DNA from: Symsagittifera roscoffensis | Taxonomy: Eukaryota > Xenacoelomorpha > Acoela > Convolutidae | Length of the DNA stretch: 64,000 bases | Reading direction: 5' to 3' | Assembly (NCBI RefSeq): GCF_963678635.1 | Contig: NC_087071.1 | Location: 20,613,194-20,677,193, forward strand | In this document: one piece after another, positions 33,903 to 44,744 of the stretch | Layout of the letters: each line of letters opens with the position of its first letter | How positions within the stretch are numbered: position 1 is the first letter of the stretch | The notes under the pieces: model-generated | Databases searched by the model: none | The model's input: only the letters and a program-made list of their open reading frames with translations | What the model was told of the DNA's origin: nothing | Position numbers and translations under genes: made by a program

Positions 33903-34898
33903 TCAATTTTGTGAATTATTTCGTGATCTGTTTTGATAATTATTGTTTGGTCTGTTGTAGTTTGATCTATTATATGAGTTATTCCTTGATCGATTGTTCG
34001 GGTAATTCTGGTTTCGGTTGTTTGAATAACTTCTATTCCGATTATTGGAGTAGTTTCTATTTCTATTGTATGATGAATTTCGTGATTGATTGTTTGGATA
34101 GTAATTATTTCTTGATTGGGAATTAGATCTAGAAACAAATTGTGTTGTATTTGAATTTGATCTGGAGTAGTAATTTCTACTATTTGGTCTATTGTAGTGA
34201 TTTTGTGACGAATTTTGTGTATTTCTTCGTTCTGGCGATCTTCCTCTATAAGTTGAGTTATGTGGTGATTGATTTCTCGTGTAGTTGGTATTGCTCGGTA
34301 GTGGTTTTCCTGAACTGTTGTTGCTGTATACATTTTTGTTTGGTAGATTTTGATCTTTCTTCATGTATTGATAGAATGATTTATTTGGTTCTTTATATTT
34401 TTGAGGTTTATTTTGATTGTCTTGCTGTTTTTGTCTACATTCAGAAATACTATGTCCGTATCGTCGGCAATAATTACACCATTTTTTGAAAGATGGTTTG
34501 CCTTTAAAGTTTGGGTGTTTTTCGTAAATATTGAGTATTTCAGTGATTTTTTCAACGAGGTCTGTATCTGATTCCTGTATATTGTTGATACTTGTGGTAT
34601 TTGTTTCGATTCGGTTAACATATTGTAATTTCAGATTTTCTGTTTCTTCGAGTTTCATTGTGATTTCTGCTTGTTCTAGTTTGTCTACTAGTTTTCGAAA
34701 ATCTAAATCGGGTTCTCGAATTGAAGAAGGATGGGATGCTCTCTTTTTTATTGCTATTTTTCTTAATTGCGGTGTTAAGGTCATCATTAGGATTTCTGTC
34801 ATCTTTGTGTTTTTATAGTCATGTGTATTTAATGAATATGCTTTTGTGTAAACCTTTTCCAATTTGATTTTATTTCTAGAGGCAATACTGCAAACCAT
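33903..34898 (-). pseudogene. gag: Gag C-terminus with intact zinc knuckle, right copy
   Basis: Begins right after the gag deletion. It contains the CX2CX4HX4C zinc knuckle CNYCRRYGHSISEC (about 34434-34477), the nucleic-acid-binding motif of nucleocapsid. It then enters the Asn/Arg/Ser-rich linker, where a CGA-to-TGA change (33903-33905) stops it. The left copy has Arg at that position. Confidence 0.8.
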
Positions 34899-34981
34899 TT
34901 TTGGGCTGCGCCGTCTAAAGTTGTTTGTATCAACGCTGTGCGTCGATGTATCCAGTTTTGATGTAGTGGCGTATTAATTGG

Positions 34982-36880
34982 TTAAGGTCCTATATTTAAA
35001 ATCAAATTTGCTGTTACTGCATTTAAATAGTCTTCTACAGAATATTCAGGGTCTGTTCCTGTGAATACCATTAAAGGATTATTTGATGTTATTGATGATC
35101 CACCCATAAGGTATGGATTCATTGTCATTTGTAATGATTCTGCTGCATTTGGCATTTGAGAAAAATTTGAAAGTTGATTTCTTGTTATTTCGTGTTGTTG
35201 AAGATAATATGGGAGTGGTATTTCATTTTGCATTTGCGTCGGTTGATACGAGTGTGTGATCATTGGGTTTTGTTGCTGAATTGGTTGAAAATATTGTGTA
35301 TTAATTGGGTTTTGTTGCTGAATTGGTTGTTGATTTTGTGTATCTATCGGTTGTGGAGAAAAAGTTCTATGATTTGTATGTGGTTTCTGTACTCCTTGTC
35401 CACGATATTCTTGATTATATGGTGCAAATATATCTGGTTGTAAAAAATCATCATCTGAGGATAAGTAATCCATTTGATAAGATGTTTGTTTTTTATTTTT
35501 ATTTTGTTGAAAAAATGGATAGTTTTCACTACGATCCTGTGAAGGATGTAAATTTGTTTGAAAATTTACTGAATTAGTTTGTGCCATTGGGTTATCCCAA
35601 TTTCGAGATCTTGTGTAATTATTAAAATTTTTTCGTGGGGGATAATTTGTTTTTGGTGGATGTGTGTAATTATAATTATGTTCTGCAAAATTGTTTCTAG
35701 TGAACGTTTTACGTGTTTTTGACGGTATTGTCATGGGTCTGTATGTTTGATAATCCTTGTGTGAATATTTTGGGGCAACCGAAGGTTTAACGGTTGATTG
35801 TAAGGTTACCTGTGTTTGTGAAGGGTTTGTATTTCTTGGTGTTGTTAAATTTGGACGTATCGGTGAAATACTTTGTTGTGTAGTTGTTGTGTGTACGATT
35901 TCTTCATTTATGAAGTGTGATGGTGTCTGGATACCTTGTTGGGTGAGATTTCTAGTTCCATTGAGGTTTTCATTGTGTATGACTGTGGAGTTTAAACTAT
36001 TATTTTGCATATCAGGTAAAAATGTATTATAGTTTAATGGTGTTGCATCAATGGTTAATGGTATTACTCTTACATAATCTCTTACATAAGATATCGTACT
36101 TATTGCTTGACTTGAGATTGATTGTGGGAAGTTTATGAATGCGGGATGAGACCATTCGGGGTCCCAAACATAGTCTGACTGTTCTGTGATGGCAGTATCA
36201 TCGTTTGAGTTTTGAGGTCTAAAATTTTTTCTTGCTTGTGAAATTAAATCTAGATTATGTGTGAAATAATCTATTATAAACCATGCCAAGATTTTTTGTA
36301 AGTCATGTTTTGTATGTTGTGAAACATCATCTTTAGTGAAATTTTCTTTAATTATATTTAGAAAACTAGAGAGTAGTGTGATTTCATGTCGTACTCTTAT
36401 ATGTTTAGATGTTTCTGTCGGTGAGACATTTGAGATTGGGATTTCGTTTTCTAATATCGAGATATAACTATATATTATTGCAAAAACTTCATTGGTGAAT
36501 ATGGAGTTTGCTCTTTGTGAGTTATGATATTGTATGCTTTTTATATATTCTGAGAATACTTTTGAGAATTCTAAATCAAGGTCGTCTGTTTGAATTACAT
36601 ATTTGCTGTGATTCTGGTTTGGTGAGCTGAATTCTATGGAGTAGATTCCGTATTGTTGTGTTAAGTTGCATATATCTTTCAAATAGTGATCGATAATTTG
36701 TCTTTTGATTTTTACATCTGGGAACTCTGTTTTACATGGACTGATTCCGGGTTCAAACAAATTTAAGAGTAAATTTTTGCAAAATATATGCTGTCCTCTA
36801 TCAGTGGTTGCATCTACGATAAAGGGGAAGATATCATCATCATCTGTACTTTCTTCACCTGGGGTGTGTGTTGAGCTCAT
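34982..36880 (-). pseudogene. gag: Gag polyprotein N-terminal part, right copy
   Basis: 632 codons, nearly identical to the left copy. It ends at a TAA (34982-34984) created by a C-to-A-type change on the + strand (ggttcagg to ggttaagg). Shortly after, a deletion of about 127 bp (near 34844) removes part of the capsid-like domain and shifts the frame. The deletion endpoints share short CTT homology. Confidence 0.8.
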
Positions 36881-37322
36881 TTTTTCGTTTGATGACTGTT
36901 AATATGTAACTATCGATGTGTCTAATTGGTTGATTCCAATTGTATAAGTGTACTGGTTTGTGTTTATATTGTTTTTTTATTCTTCTTTTTCCTCTTTTTG
37001 ATGAATTTGAAGTTGTTTCTGAGTCGGAAAAATATAATTGATCGTGAATGGGGCAATTTTTATCTATAGATTCTTTTAATTTATAAAGTTCGTCTAAACT
37101 GCTGGTTTCTGATTCTGAAAATGCGTTTCGGTTTTTTGAAAATCTTTTTCGTGTTATTTGTCTTTGTTTGGTTATTATTTTTCTTTTTAGTGTTTGTCGT
37201 TTTGTTCTAATGTATCCAACTGTTTGTGTATGAGGTGTGATTACAAGATCGTATTTTTTGTTATCTATTTCACAATTGTGTAAAACGATTGTTTGTTTAT
37301 TTCCTAGGTTTTTAAATGACAT
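36855..37322 (-). CDS. Pre-gag ORF of the element, right copy, 155 aa
   Basis: Same protein as at 28714-29181 with no amino-acid change, while the gag downstream of it has accumulated several. It is the copy next to the 5' LTR and so the one that would be transcribed first. Confidence 0.55.
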   Translation of the reverse strand: MSFKNLGNKQTIVLHNCEIDNKKYDLVITPHTQTVGYIRTKRQTLKRKIITKQRQITRKRFSKNRNAFSESETSSLDELYKLKESIDKNCPIHDQLYFSDSETTSNSSKRGKRRIKKQYKHKPVHLYNWNQPIRHIDSYILTVIKRKNELNTHPR

Positions 37323-38558
37323 AAGGTTTAGGATGACGGATGCAAAAGGTTGTTAAATTTTTTCTATTTTCTTAGACTGTTAGTCCTTACGATTTTTTGG
37401 TTAGCCTAACCTGGGTCTATTTGTTCAGGGTTGGGGAGAAAAGTATATCGATTCACAAGAATGATTTTATACTTTCTCGTGGCTAGTATAAGCTAAGGTG
37501 TTAACTTACTTAATCTTACTTAAGGGTAGTGATTGTGTTCAGGGTTGGAGAATAGTAAATCGATCCACAAGGTTCAGGTATAATTAGAACGCGATTAGTT
37601 CATTAGATACTATTTTAAACTTACTAAGTCTAAGATTTATCCTGGGTCTGGTAAGAGGGGGGATCAAGTGAAGGATGAATAACCGAAGTTCTTCACTGTT
37701 GATCCTAATTTGAATGATTAGTTTTATTCAAAAATTTCTGTTAGTCCTGGGTTTTTAGAAAGGGTTGGATAGTGAATCGACGTTTGAGGTCGTTAGACAC
37801 TAGCTAAGTGGGTGGGGGAGAACAAAATTGTTCTTTTTGATCCAAGGATAGGCCTTGATGATCAAGTTTTAAATTTAATTAAATAGAAAATGATTTAAGA
37901 TCCAAGGATGAGCCTTGATGATCTGATTTTAAATTTAAGTGAATTTAAGTTTAAAATGATTTAAATTTGTGTAGAGAAAAGATTTAGTGTTTTTATGATA
38001 TTAGTGAGCTTATGAATGCTGTTATGTTTAGGTGATGAAGCTGGAACAACAGGATGATTTATGATTACTAACCATTTATTGTCATGCTACTAATTTTTAT
38101 TTTGATTTTTCAATAAATATTTTTCAAACATGTTTTGTATATTACTGCAGAATTTAGGAAAACAAGCTGAGATCTCTTTATCAATCGTTATTGTATATTA
38201 ATAATTTTGTTTAGCGCCTGAAATGATTTTGAAGATTGGCTTCAAGATTTTATGTTTGCAAATGAAAATCTAAATTCATTGCTAGTAGTATTCTAAATAC
38301 AAAAGTTTGTGTTGGCTTTTGCCGAACTATCATATAACTATATGGTAAGTTTCTACTTTGTCGTATGTCGTCTCTGGTTCGAGGTCTTCTTGCAATTCCG
38401 GGTAGTTCTCTTATCGTTCGGAATATTGGCTTTGATCTATTGAGTCGTAGATACATTTCGATTAAATTATCGTCGTGTAACATTTTAAAAATGTTTTGTC
38501 TAAATTCTAATCTATTTTTGGTTAATTCTAAGCTATTAAGGTCTTGTTCGAGACTTAT
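37323..38558 (-). promoter_or_regulatory. Element 5' leader, right copy, complete to the PBS
   Basis: Contains the same degenerate repeats as the left leader (near 37428, 37541 and 37759) and the 60-bp-spaced gatccaagga units (37839 and 37899). It continues beyond the duplication breakpoint (38452) for about 100 bp to the primer-binding site. No long open frame is seen on the element strand before the pre-gag ORF. Confidence 0.55.
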
Positions 38559-38568
38559 GGTCGCACCA
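38559..38568 (-). promoter_or_regulatory. Primer-binding site of the large element
   Basis: On the element strand TGGTGCGACC starts four bases after the 5' LTR end. TGG complements a tRNA CCA tail, and the position is that expected for minus-strand DNA priming. The tRNA would end GGTCGCACCA; I cannot name it with confidence. Confidence 0.6.
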
Positions 38569-38572
38569 GATG

Positions 38573-38980
38573 AGTTAGGACCGAAGTGTATAACTCATAG
38601 AGTAATTTCGGATAGGGTACACCGTCTGCTCGTCACGCTATCTTATTTTCGGCCGGATAGATTCGTGCAACTTCTTAGTCTAATACCGATCCTAATCTTA
38701 CTCTTATACTATCTAGTCTCAGGTTGTTTAACTAGTCTCTGCTAGGCTCAATAGATCTAGGGTATACTGGTTTATTGCGGCTGCTGAAGTCTTCTTGGAG
38801 AGTCAACTAATTTCTAAGTTAAATTCAAATCTCTCTGGTGCTGAAATTACAAGTAATTTCAGCACTTACAAATAAGTGGGTTGTTAGTTAGATGGATCAT
38901 GATTGGTTAATATTAAATACTTTACAGTGGTAAAATATCTAATTTATCCAATCATAAAATGTAGTTTAGATCAAGTTCCA
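38573..38980 (-). repeat. 5' LTR of the large Gypsy element (408 bp)
   Basis: Same length as the left LTR with about three internal differences and one at the inner edge. It starts TGGAAC on the element strand and abuts the target duplication CAGCCG. The low divergence indicates a recent insertion. Confidence 0.85.
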
Positions 38981-40556
38981 CAGCCGAAAACAGATTTGTC
39001 GCGGAATTTGGTACTATGACAAGAGCAATTTTTGGTACTATGAAACTGTATGATAAGCATTTGTTCCATATTGAGAGGTATCAAAGTCTGTTGAAAAAAA
39101 CGTACTCATTGAATTTAAAACAAGTTGTTTTAGGTTCAGACTTTCTGCTTGTGAACACAGATTGTTGTCAGATTGTGTTTAACAAGTACCTCAATCGGAA
39201 GATTGAAGAGTATGGTTTGGAACTGGAGAACGATGACCCCAAGATACATTTGTGTGACCTCAAAGGGGTTGTGTTTGACCTCAAAGAACATCAAGGTTAT
39301 TTCTATATTTTTTGAATGTCTTATCAGACCAATGCTGCTAAAAACCAATACGTTATGATCAAGCTATTCTAGATATGTCACCCTAGTACACCAAATTTGA
39401 TGCATTTCCTGAAAATTAATTTTCGAGAAAGAAATTAAAATAATAAAAATCATAATAATTACCTTTTATATGCATTACGCTTTTATGATATGGAAGTATA
39501 AAACCAAGGTTAGAAATAATTTGCATGAAAATTTGAAAACTTTTTCGAACTCCGCAAATTTTTGTCTTTTCTAAGATATTTTCTGTATGGTTACTTCAGA
39601 AAGAACCAACTTTTTTTTGCTTGTTCCAAAAAAATCGTAATTGTTGGAGATATTGCTCCTTTCAAAAAAAAAACGTCGTTGGAAATATTTCCTAAATAGA
39701 TGAAGCATTCATAGTAAAAATTAGTCACTCAAATTAGTCGTTTTGTTTTAATCGTTTTGTTTTAATAACAATTTGACATCACTCGTTTTAAATGAAGTTA
39801 ACTGAAGATATTGAATCAGTTTTTTCCGAAATAAAGCGGGATGTTTCATCGCAAACAGACCATTTTATAATTCTATTTTAGAACTGTGTCAGAAGAATGT
39901 TGACATTACTACATCTAACTGCCGAGACTTGTACGTGTATGAAATGAAAACAGGGAACCGAGATAGGTTAGTACAAAACATCTGATATTAAGTATACCCT
40001 GATTTTAAGGAACCCGAAATTATTAATTACAGTCTTCAACAACCCGTCAATGCTCTACCTATAGTAATGATCACCTCCTTTCGAGTGAAAGCGCTATGTT
40101 AAAGCGCGTAACAAAAATGCTTGTCTTAGACAATATTGTAATTATAGTTCAATTTTCTAGGGATGTTGAAAGTTGAGAGAATTCAAGTTATTCATCGAAA
40201 ATGAATAGAGGCTATATAATTAGAAAAAAAACAATAATTAAAAGTTGTATAATTCTCTTCTGTTTTTTCCCGTCTTTGAACTGAATCAGTTTTTAAACCT
40301 CATGAAAGTATGTGAACTAAAGTGTGAGATATGATTTAGACCCATCCAAGACGTGAAAATCTACACTCCGTTTGACTTCGACGTCAAATCGTACAACGAA
40401 TTGCACAAAACACTTCTTCAAACTCTCAACAAAATGTATGGACCCAAAACGGGCTCATCCTCTCGATCTGCAGGCTACAAAAAGTCCACTGCTGGTTTGA
40501 GCGCGAGCGGGAAACATAAAAGATCGAATGCGAACAATTTAACCGTCCAAGACTGA
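38981..40556 (+). CDS. Unidentified host gene, last exons (three exons)
   Basis: The exon interrupted by the retroelement resumes after the target duplication and is open to 39295. It continues in 39882-39966 and 40340-40556 (TGA). Junctions are GT-AG and phases match (1 then 2). The frame reads directly out of the left fragment at 11931-11946. The segment has a mixed, globular composition (for example GVVFDLKEHQ and LYVYEMKTGNRD). It ends in a Ser/Lys/Gly-rich tail of about 45 residues that is probably disordered. I recognise no family. The allele is presumably disrupted by 27 kb of inserted sequence in a coding exon. Confidence 0.6.
39296..39881. other. Intron of the host gene, nothing seen
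   Basis: AT-rich intron between donor AAG/GTTATT and acceptor CTATTTTAG. I see no repeat or gene in it. The next intron (39967-40339) is similar. Confidence 0.45.
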
Positions 40557-42788
40557 CAACAACAATGTTACATTTTGAATGAAAAAACGCATTGTTTTCA
40601 AATTTCAAAATAATTTTTCCAAAAAACTGGAAATATGCAATAAATCATCACGAACGCCAATCCGGTATAATCTTCCGTGGACGGTTTTCCGGCAAATCTA
40701 TAGAATTTTTATCTCCGCCTTCAACCCCATTTTTCAATGTATCTGTGGCGTGATTTTAAGTACACGTCCTGTAAGGGGCAGGTTAAAGTTTAGTTTGCAA
40801 CATAGTATTATTGGCTGTAACATGGCATAATGATTTAAAAGCCAGTTCAGTTAATTTATACTCATGCCGTTGTATTTTGAATTTGAGATAGTTGGTTTTT
40901 TGTCTGTGGTTGTATCTCATTCAAGTAGCTATACAATGAAAAATCTTATCATTTAAAAAAATCGATTTAATAAAAATATACTTAATAGCTCAAGATTCTT
41001 TCAGAATTTATTTCTGCGGATCAAAAACAACCAAAAAAATTTTCAGTGAAGTGGCGAGTGCTATTGTCTATCAATCAGGACATTAGTGGTTTGGGACCCA
41101 CTTGATCCGCAGATTAATAGACATGATGGTTGCCCTTTTCAATTAGTTCAATTCCATCCTTTTACTGAAAGGATGTACATGGCTACCCTTTTGCTTAAGC
41201 GGACAATGAAAATTGTTTGATGATGGTTGTTTCCCACATCGGAGTTTTCTGGATAAAAAAATGAATATAATGGGAAAATGTTGTCCAAAGTATTGTTATT
41301 ATTCTTGATAAATGCGGCCACGAAATCGATTATATTTCCGTTATAATCGGTTGTTTCCGGTAAAATTATATCAAATAATGGTTTATAATCTCTATAACTT
41401 TTGCAAAAGCATTTGCAAAACTTTCAAGCTACTTCTGCTATACTCACGGCCTACTCGAATTCTAAACTTACTCAATTTTGATTCTGTAACGCCCGTATAA
41501 CCCCCCTACCAATCATTCTCCCCCTCGTTTTCTACTTACAGGTTCACAATTTCCCCTTTTATTCTTTTTCCATATTTACGATGAGAGATAAATTGGATTC
41601 GGGAGAGAAAATAATTACCAGCAAAAAAACTCGAAATTAACAAGTTATGAGAAAAACTGCGAAACAAAAATTGAAAAAACGATAAATTTTGCTGGCCAAA
41701 TCAAAGTTTTCATTCCTGTAGCGTGTATCAAGACAAAAGAAACTGTTAGGTTTTGAATATTTGCACTGTGTTTGAAATTTTGAGGAAAATTTTGTAAAAA
41801 ATGGATCATAATCCATTATAATTTAATATATTCCATTTTTTAATTCAAAAAAAATATCAAATCATAATCCAATTTATTCGATTTTAGTCGGCTGCTTATG
41901 AGTTTTATAGAGACTGACGTTGAAAATCCAATATAATCGATAAGTTTTCATGAGACTTCAGTAAGGGTTATATTCCGATTTCATTCATGATACAGATAAT
42001 TTATGCTTTGGGCTTTTTCCTGCGAAGTTCCAAGATTTTGGTCAAAAATTTTTGACGGATCTTTCTTACAACCTTAGGAGTATTGCTAACTTGAAATCAA
42101 AACGAAAAACTTCCTCTACATTGGACAGTTTTGTGGGGGTTTGAAATTTATCACACGAGCCTAATTTTTTTGACTAAATACTTTTCTGAATTGAATGACA
42201 GGAAGCTAATTGAACTAATCAAAGCAACACTAAATGGAAAATTGATCATCTTGATTATAACTCCGTGGGAACTGTATTGGAGACTGTTAAGAAAAATAGA
42301 CATTTTACTTATTGTGTACCATATAACTAATGAGTACAACTAAAGGCAACGTTAATGGAATTTAGGGACATTTTTATTTCAAGAAGTTAAACGAGGAATT
42401 CCTAGAGCAATCATGTATAGAGCCGTTTAGCACAGTAGGTGCGGAGCAGTTTGCGATATTGAGGGAAAGAACTGAGCTGATGCATAAATGAGTGATGGGA
42501 AATATACAGAGTCGGAGTAAATTTAATCCGGGGCGTCAAAATACCACAATCGGCCAAGAGACAGGCTACATAAAAAGAGAGAATAATAAAGCTATTCGTA
42601 AACACCATCTTATTAAGCATTTTTCATTGCTTCTTACCTCTTTTAGTATCGATAATCCGTGCTCTTTTTTTTAAAAAATGCCCTTGTCTTTTATGTGAAT
42701 TTCGCTGTTTTTTATAATTCCTTTCATGTGTAATCACTTGGTTGTTTTTATACCAATAATGGTAACTGAAGTCTTTTAGTAGTAGTTG
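40557..42788. other. Intergenic DNA between the host gene and the second retroelement
   Basis: It holds the 3' flank of the host gene, then AT-rich sequence with scattered ATTATAATC/GATTATAAT motifs (about 41320-41360, 41810-41880 and 41930) like those near 8265-8350. No convincing gene was found. The open frames present (41312-41500, 42131-42343) have no domain or splice support. Confidence 0.45.
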
Positions 42789-42793
42789 GAGTA

Positions 42794-43053
42794 TGTGGTA
42801 CTGTGTAGTACTGTTGCCACAGTAACCTTGGAGAATAAGTGGTATTAATATTCTGTTATGTTTTGTTATTATTATTCAAGGCCATTCATGCAGGCCGAAC
42901 GCAACAGTCATTTGGATTTTTGCTATCTGAAAAGACATATGAAAAGATAAACATGATCTCTAACCAAAAACCAAGTTTCACAAAGAGTTAAATCATAATT
43001 TATTACTCTCCTGTTTTATTGCTAACTAACGCCCATAGCATAGGAATATCACA
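42794..43053 (+). repeat. 5' LTR of the second Gypsy element
   Basis: 260 bp, TG...CA termini. It contains a short inverted pair near its start (GGTACTGTGTAGTACTG). The last base, A, together with the first PBS bases makes the ATG of the gag frame. Confidence 0.9.
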
Positions 43054-44155
43054 TGGCGCAGCCAGCAGGATTTATGTCCCAAGACAACAGAACGGATATG
43101 GGAATTCCTGTATTTTGGACAACCGCGAATTCCGACCCTCCGTGGAATTTCAAGATATGGCTAGATCAATTTTTACTGGCAGTTACAGTAAAGGAGAGCG
43201 TGAATCCGGAACTACTGTTAGAAGAACAAAAGGAATTTTGTTGGAACCGTTACCGAGGCCGGAGACTCCACGAGAAAATGAGAATGCACAGGCGATTGCA
43301 GAGAGAGAGGCCAGAAACCAACTCGCATGGGACAAAATTTTTCTGGAAAACGATGAAAGAAGAGCTAGAGGACCAAAGGTTGGACACAACGTATATTATA
43401 ATGAAGTACAAAAAAGGGTAGCCTCTAGATTATTCCTAGCGTTGGGAACAGAAGAGAAAAAGAAATTTGTACAAAAAAATCCGCATGTGGAAGTTTCAAA
43501 GTTAGAATTTCGAGAGATGGTTGCTTTGGCAAAGATTGCATTTGACAAAACACAAAGTGTTACGTAGGAGCGTTATAAACTGTTTAATCGAGCTCAAGAA
43601 ACAGGCCAAACACTAGAGGCCTTTCATGCAGCATTAACTGCCCAAGCAGCCAAAGCGGAGTTAGGAACACATGAAGATGAACTAGTGCGCAATTTATTCA
43701 TATCGAAAATGAAAAATGTGGTATTGCAGGACACATTAACATTTGATACATTCTCAACAGAGGAAGTATTGAAGGGGGCATTGAAGTTTGAACAGAGTAA
43801 ACAGACAACTCAGGAATTTCAAAAAAACGAACTCATCGACTGCAAATGCAGGTCAAATTCACGTAACAATGAAAATAAAGCAAGAACCAATCATGAATAT
43901 TGGTAATAAGAATGACAGTGGCAGGAAACAATCAAGCAATACGTACAAAAAGAAATCATACTCGGATAAAAGAGAGAATAGAAATCCTATAGATTCGAAA
44001 ACATGTACTCGATGTGGTCGATTATTTGGAGAAATGGCCCGCCATGGGCAAAAAATGTAAAAATTGTTCTAAAACAAATCATTTTGCAAAAAAGTGTAAG
44101 TCGCAACAAGTAAATGAGATTGCGAAAAATCATCTAGCTCAGATGAAGAGTGTAA
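43053..44155 (+). pseudogene. gag: Gag with two zinc-knuckle regions, frameshifted
   Basis: Opens with ATG at 43053 (frame A to about 43225) and then continues in the frame seen at about 43225-43567. It passes an in-frame TAG at 43565-43567, continues to about 43870, and shifts again for the nucleocapsid. The capsid part contains SKLEFREMVALAKIAF and ERYKLFNRAQE. Nucleocapsid: CTRCGRLF at about 44008, then a perfect CX2CX4HX4C knuckle CKNCSKTNHFAKKC at about 44059-44100. Because the frames overlap, at least three lesions separate the pieces. Role: particle formation and RNA binding. Confidence 0.75.
43054..43069 (+). promoter_or_regulatory. Primer-binding site, complementary to a tRNA-Ser 3' end
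   Basis: TGGCGCAGCCAGCAGG begins at the base after the LTR. Its complement ends GGCTGCGCCA, which is the 3' end I associate with metazoan tRNA-Ser genes of the GCAGC... acceptor type. The same bases are read as gag codons 1-6. Confidence 0.7.
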
Positions 44156-44156
44156 T

Positions 44157-44744
44157 TTGATTCAGTCATTTGACTCGTGCAATGAGTTTGAAATAATGGC
44201 TATCGAATCTGAGTTGTCGTCGTTGGAACAGATAGACGAATACATAAAACAGCAAGCGAATAGAAAACAAGAAACCAGGGACAGCGGTAAGGACATACAG
44301 AAGGTCGATATTTGCAGAAATACCCGACAAATAAGTTCATTGAAAGCTTTGGTGAGAATAGATCATCAAATCATAAATATAACCATTGATACCGGAAGTC
44401 CAGTATCGTTTCTTAATTGGGCAACCGCAAAGCAAATCTTAGAGACTTCGAAAAATACGAAGTTCACTCCACGGGAAAATCTAAATTTGACTGCCCAATT
44501 TGTGGACTACAATAAACAGCCAATTAATGTACTGGGCGCATTCACCACAACCATCTGTTCGGCAGGGTGGAAAGTAGTGGGAGCATCGTTCTTGATCACA
44601 GAAAGACGCATGAGCTGTATATTGGGGCTGGATCTACAGAGCAAAGTGGGGATTCACACAACACAGAAGTTGGCGCCCAAAGACAAGACGAGGTTTGATG
44701 TACTACTGTGCGAACAATCAGAAGGTTTAAAAAAAAATTTATAG
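44157..44744 (+). pseudogene. pro: Retroviral-type aspartic protease domain
   Basis: 195 codons open. The catalytic motif is TIDTGSPVSFLNW (DTG), with the flap-side and C-terminal ILG motif CILGLDLQSKVGI. The frame ends at 44744, just before the RT region, in a different frame from the RT start; the polyprotein is broken here. Confidence 0.75.

Larger units (their letters stand above)
30311..38452 (-). repeat. Right copy of the 8.2-kb internal tandem duplication
   Basis: Same content and order as 22052-30310, but about 117 bp shorter. A deletion of about 127 bp in gag (near 34844) and a 9-bp insertion near 30881 account for most of this. This copy is joined to the 5' LTR and PBS, and its pol is cut off at the junction, so it lacks the integrase core. 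Confidence 0.85.
11941..38986 (-). mobile_element. Large retrovirus-like Ty3/Gypsy LTR element with internal tandem duplication
   Basis: The element runs right to left. LTRs at 38573-38980 (5') and 11947-12354 (3') are both 408 bp and differ at about three internal positions. On the element strand they begin TGGAAC and end CTAACA (3' copy). The flanks CAGCTG and CAGCCG form a 6-bp target duplication with one mismatch. Order: PBS, leader, pre-gag ORF, gag-protease-RT-RNase H, integrase with D,D-35-E, small ORFs, envelope-like glycoprotein, 579-aa ORF. Domain order PR-RT-RH-IN and a GPY/F-type module place it in Ty3/Gypsy. Two copies of an 8.2-kb leader-to-pol segment lie in tandem. Without one copy the element would be about 18.9 kb, which is very large for the group. 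Nonsense and frameshift changes in both copies mean this locus is defective. Confidence 0.85.

Noticed and set aside
43183-43389. Minus-strand frame over gag of the second element
   Set aside because: Antisense shadow of the gag coding sequence.
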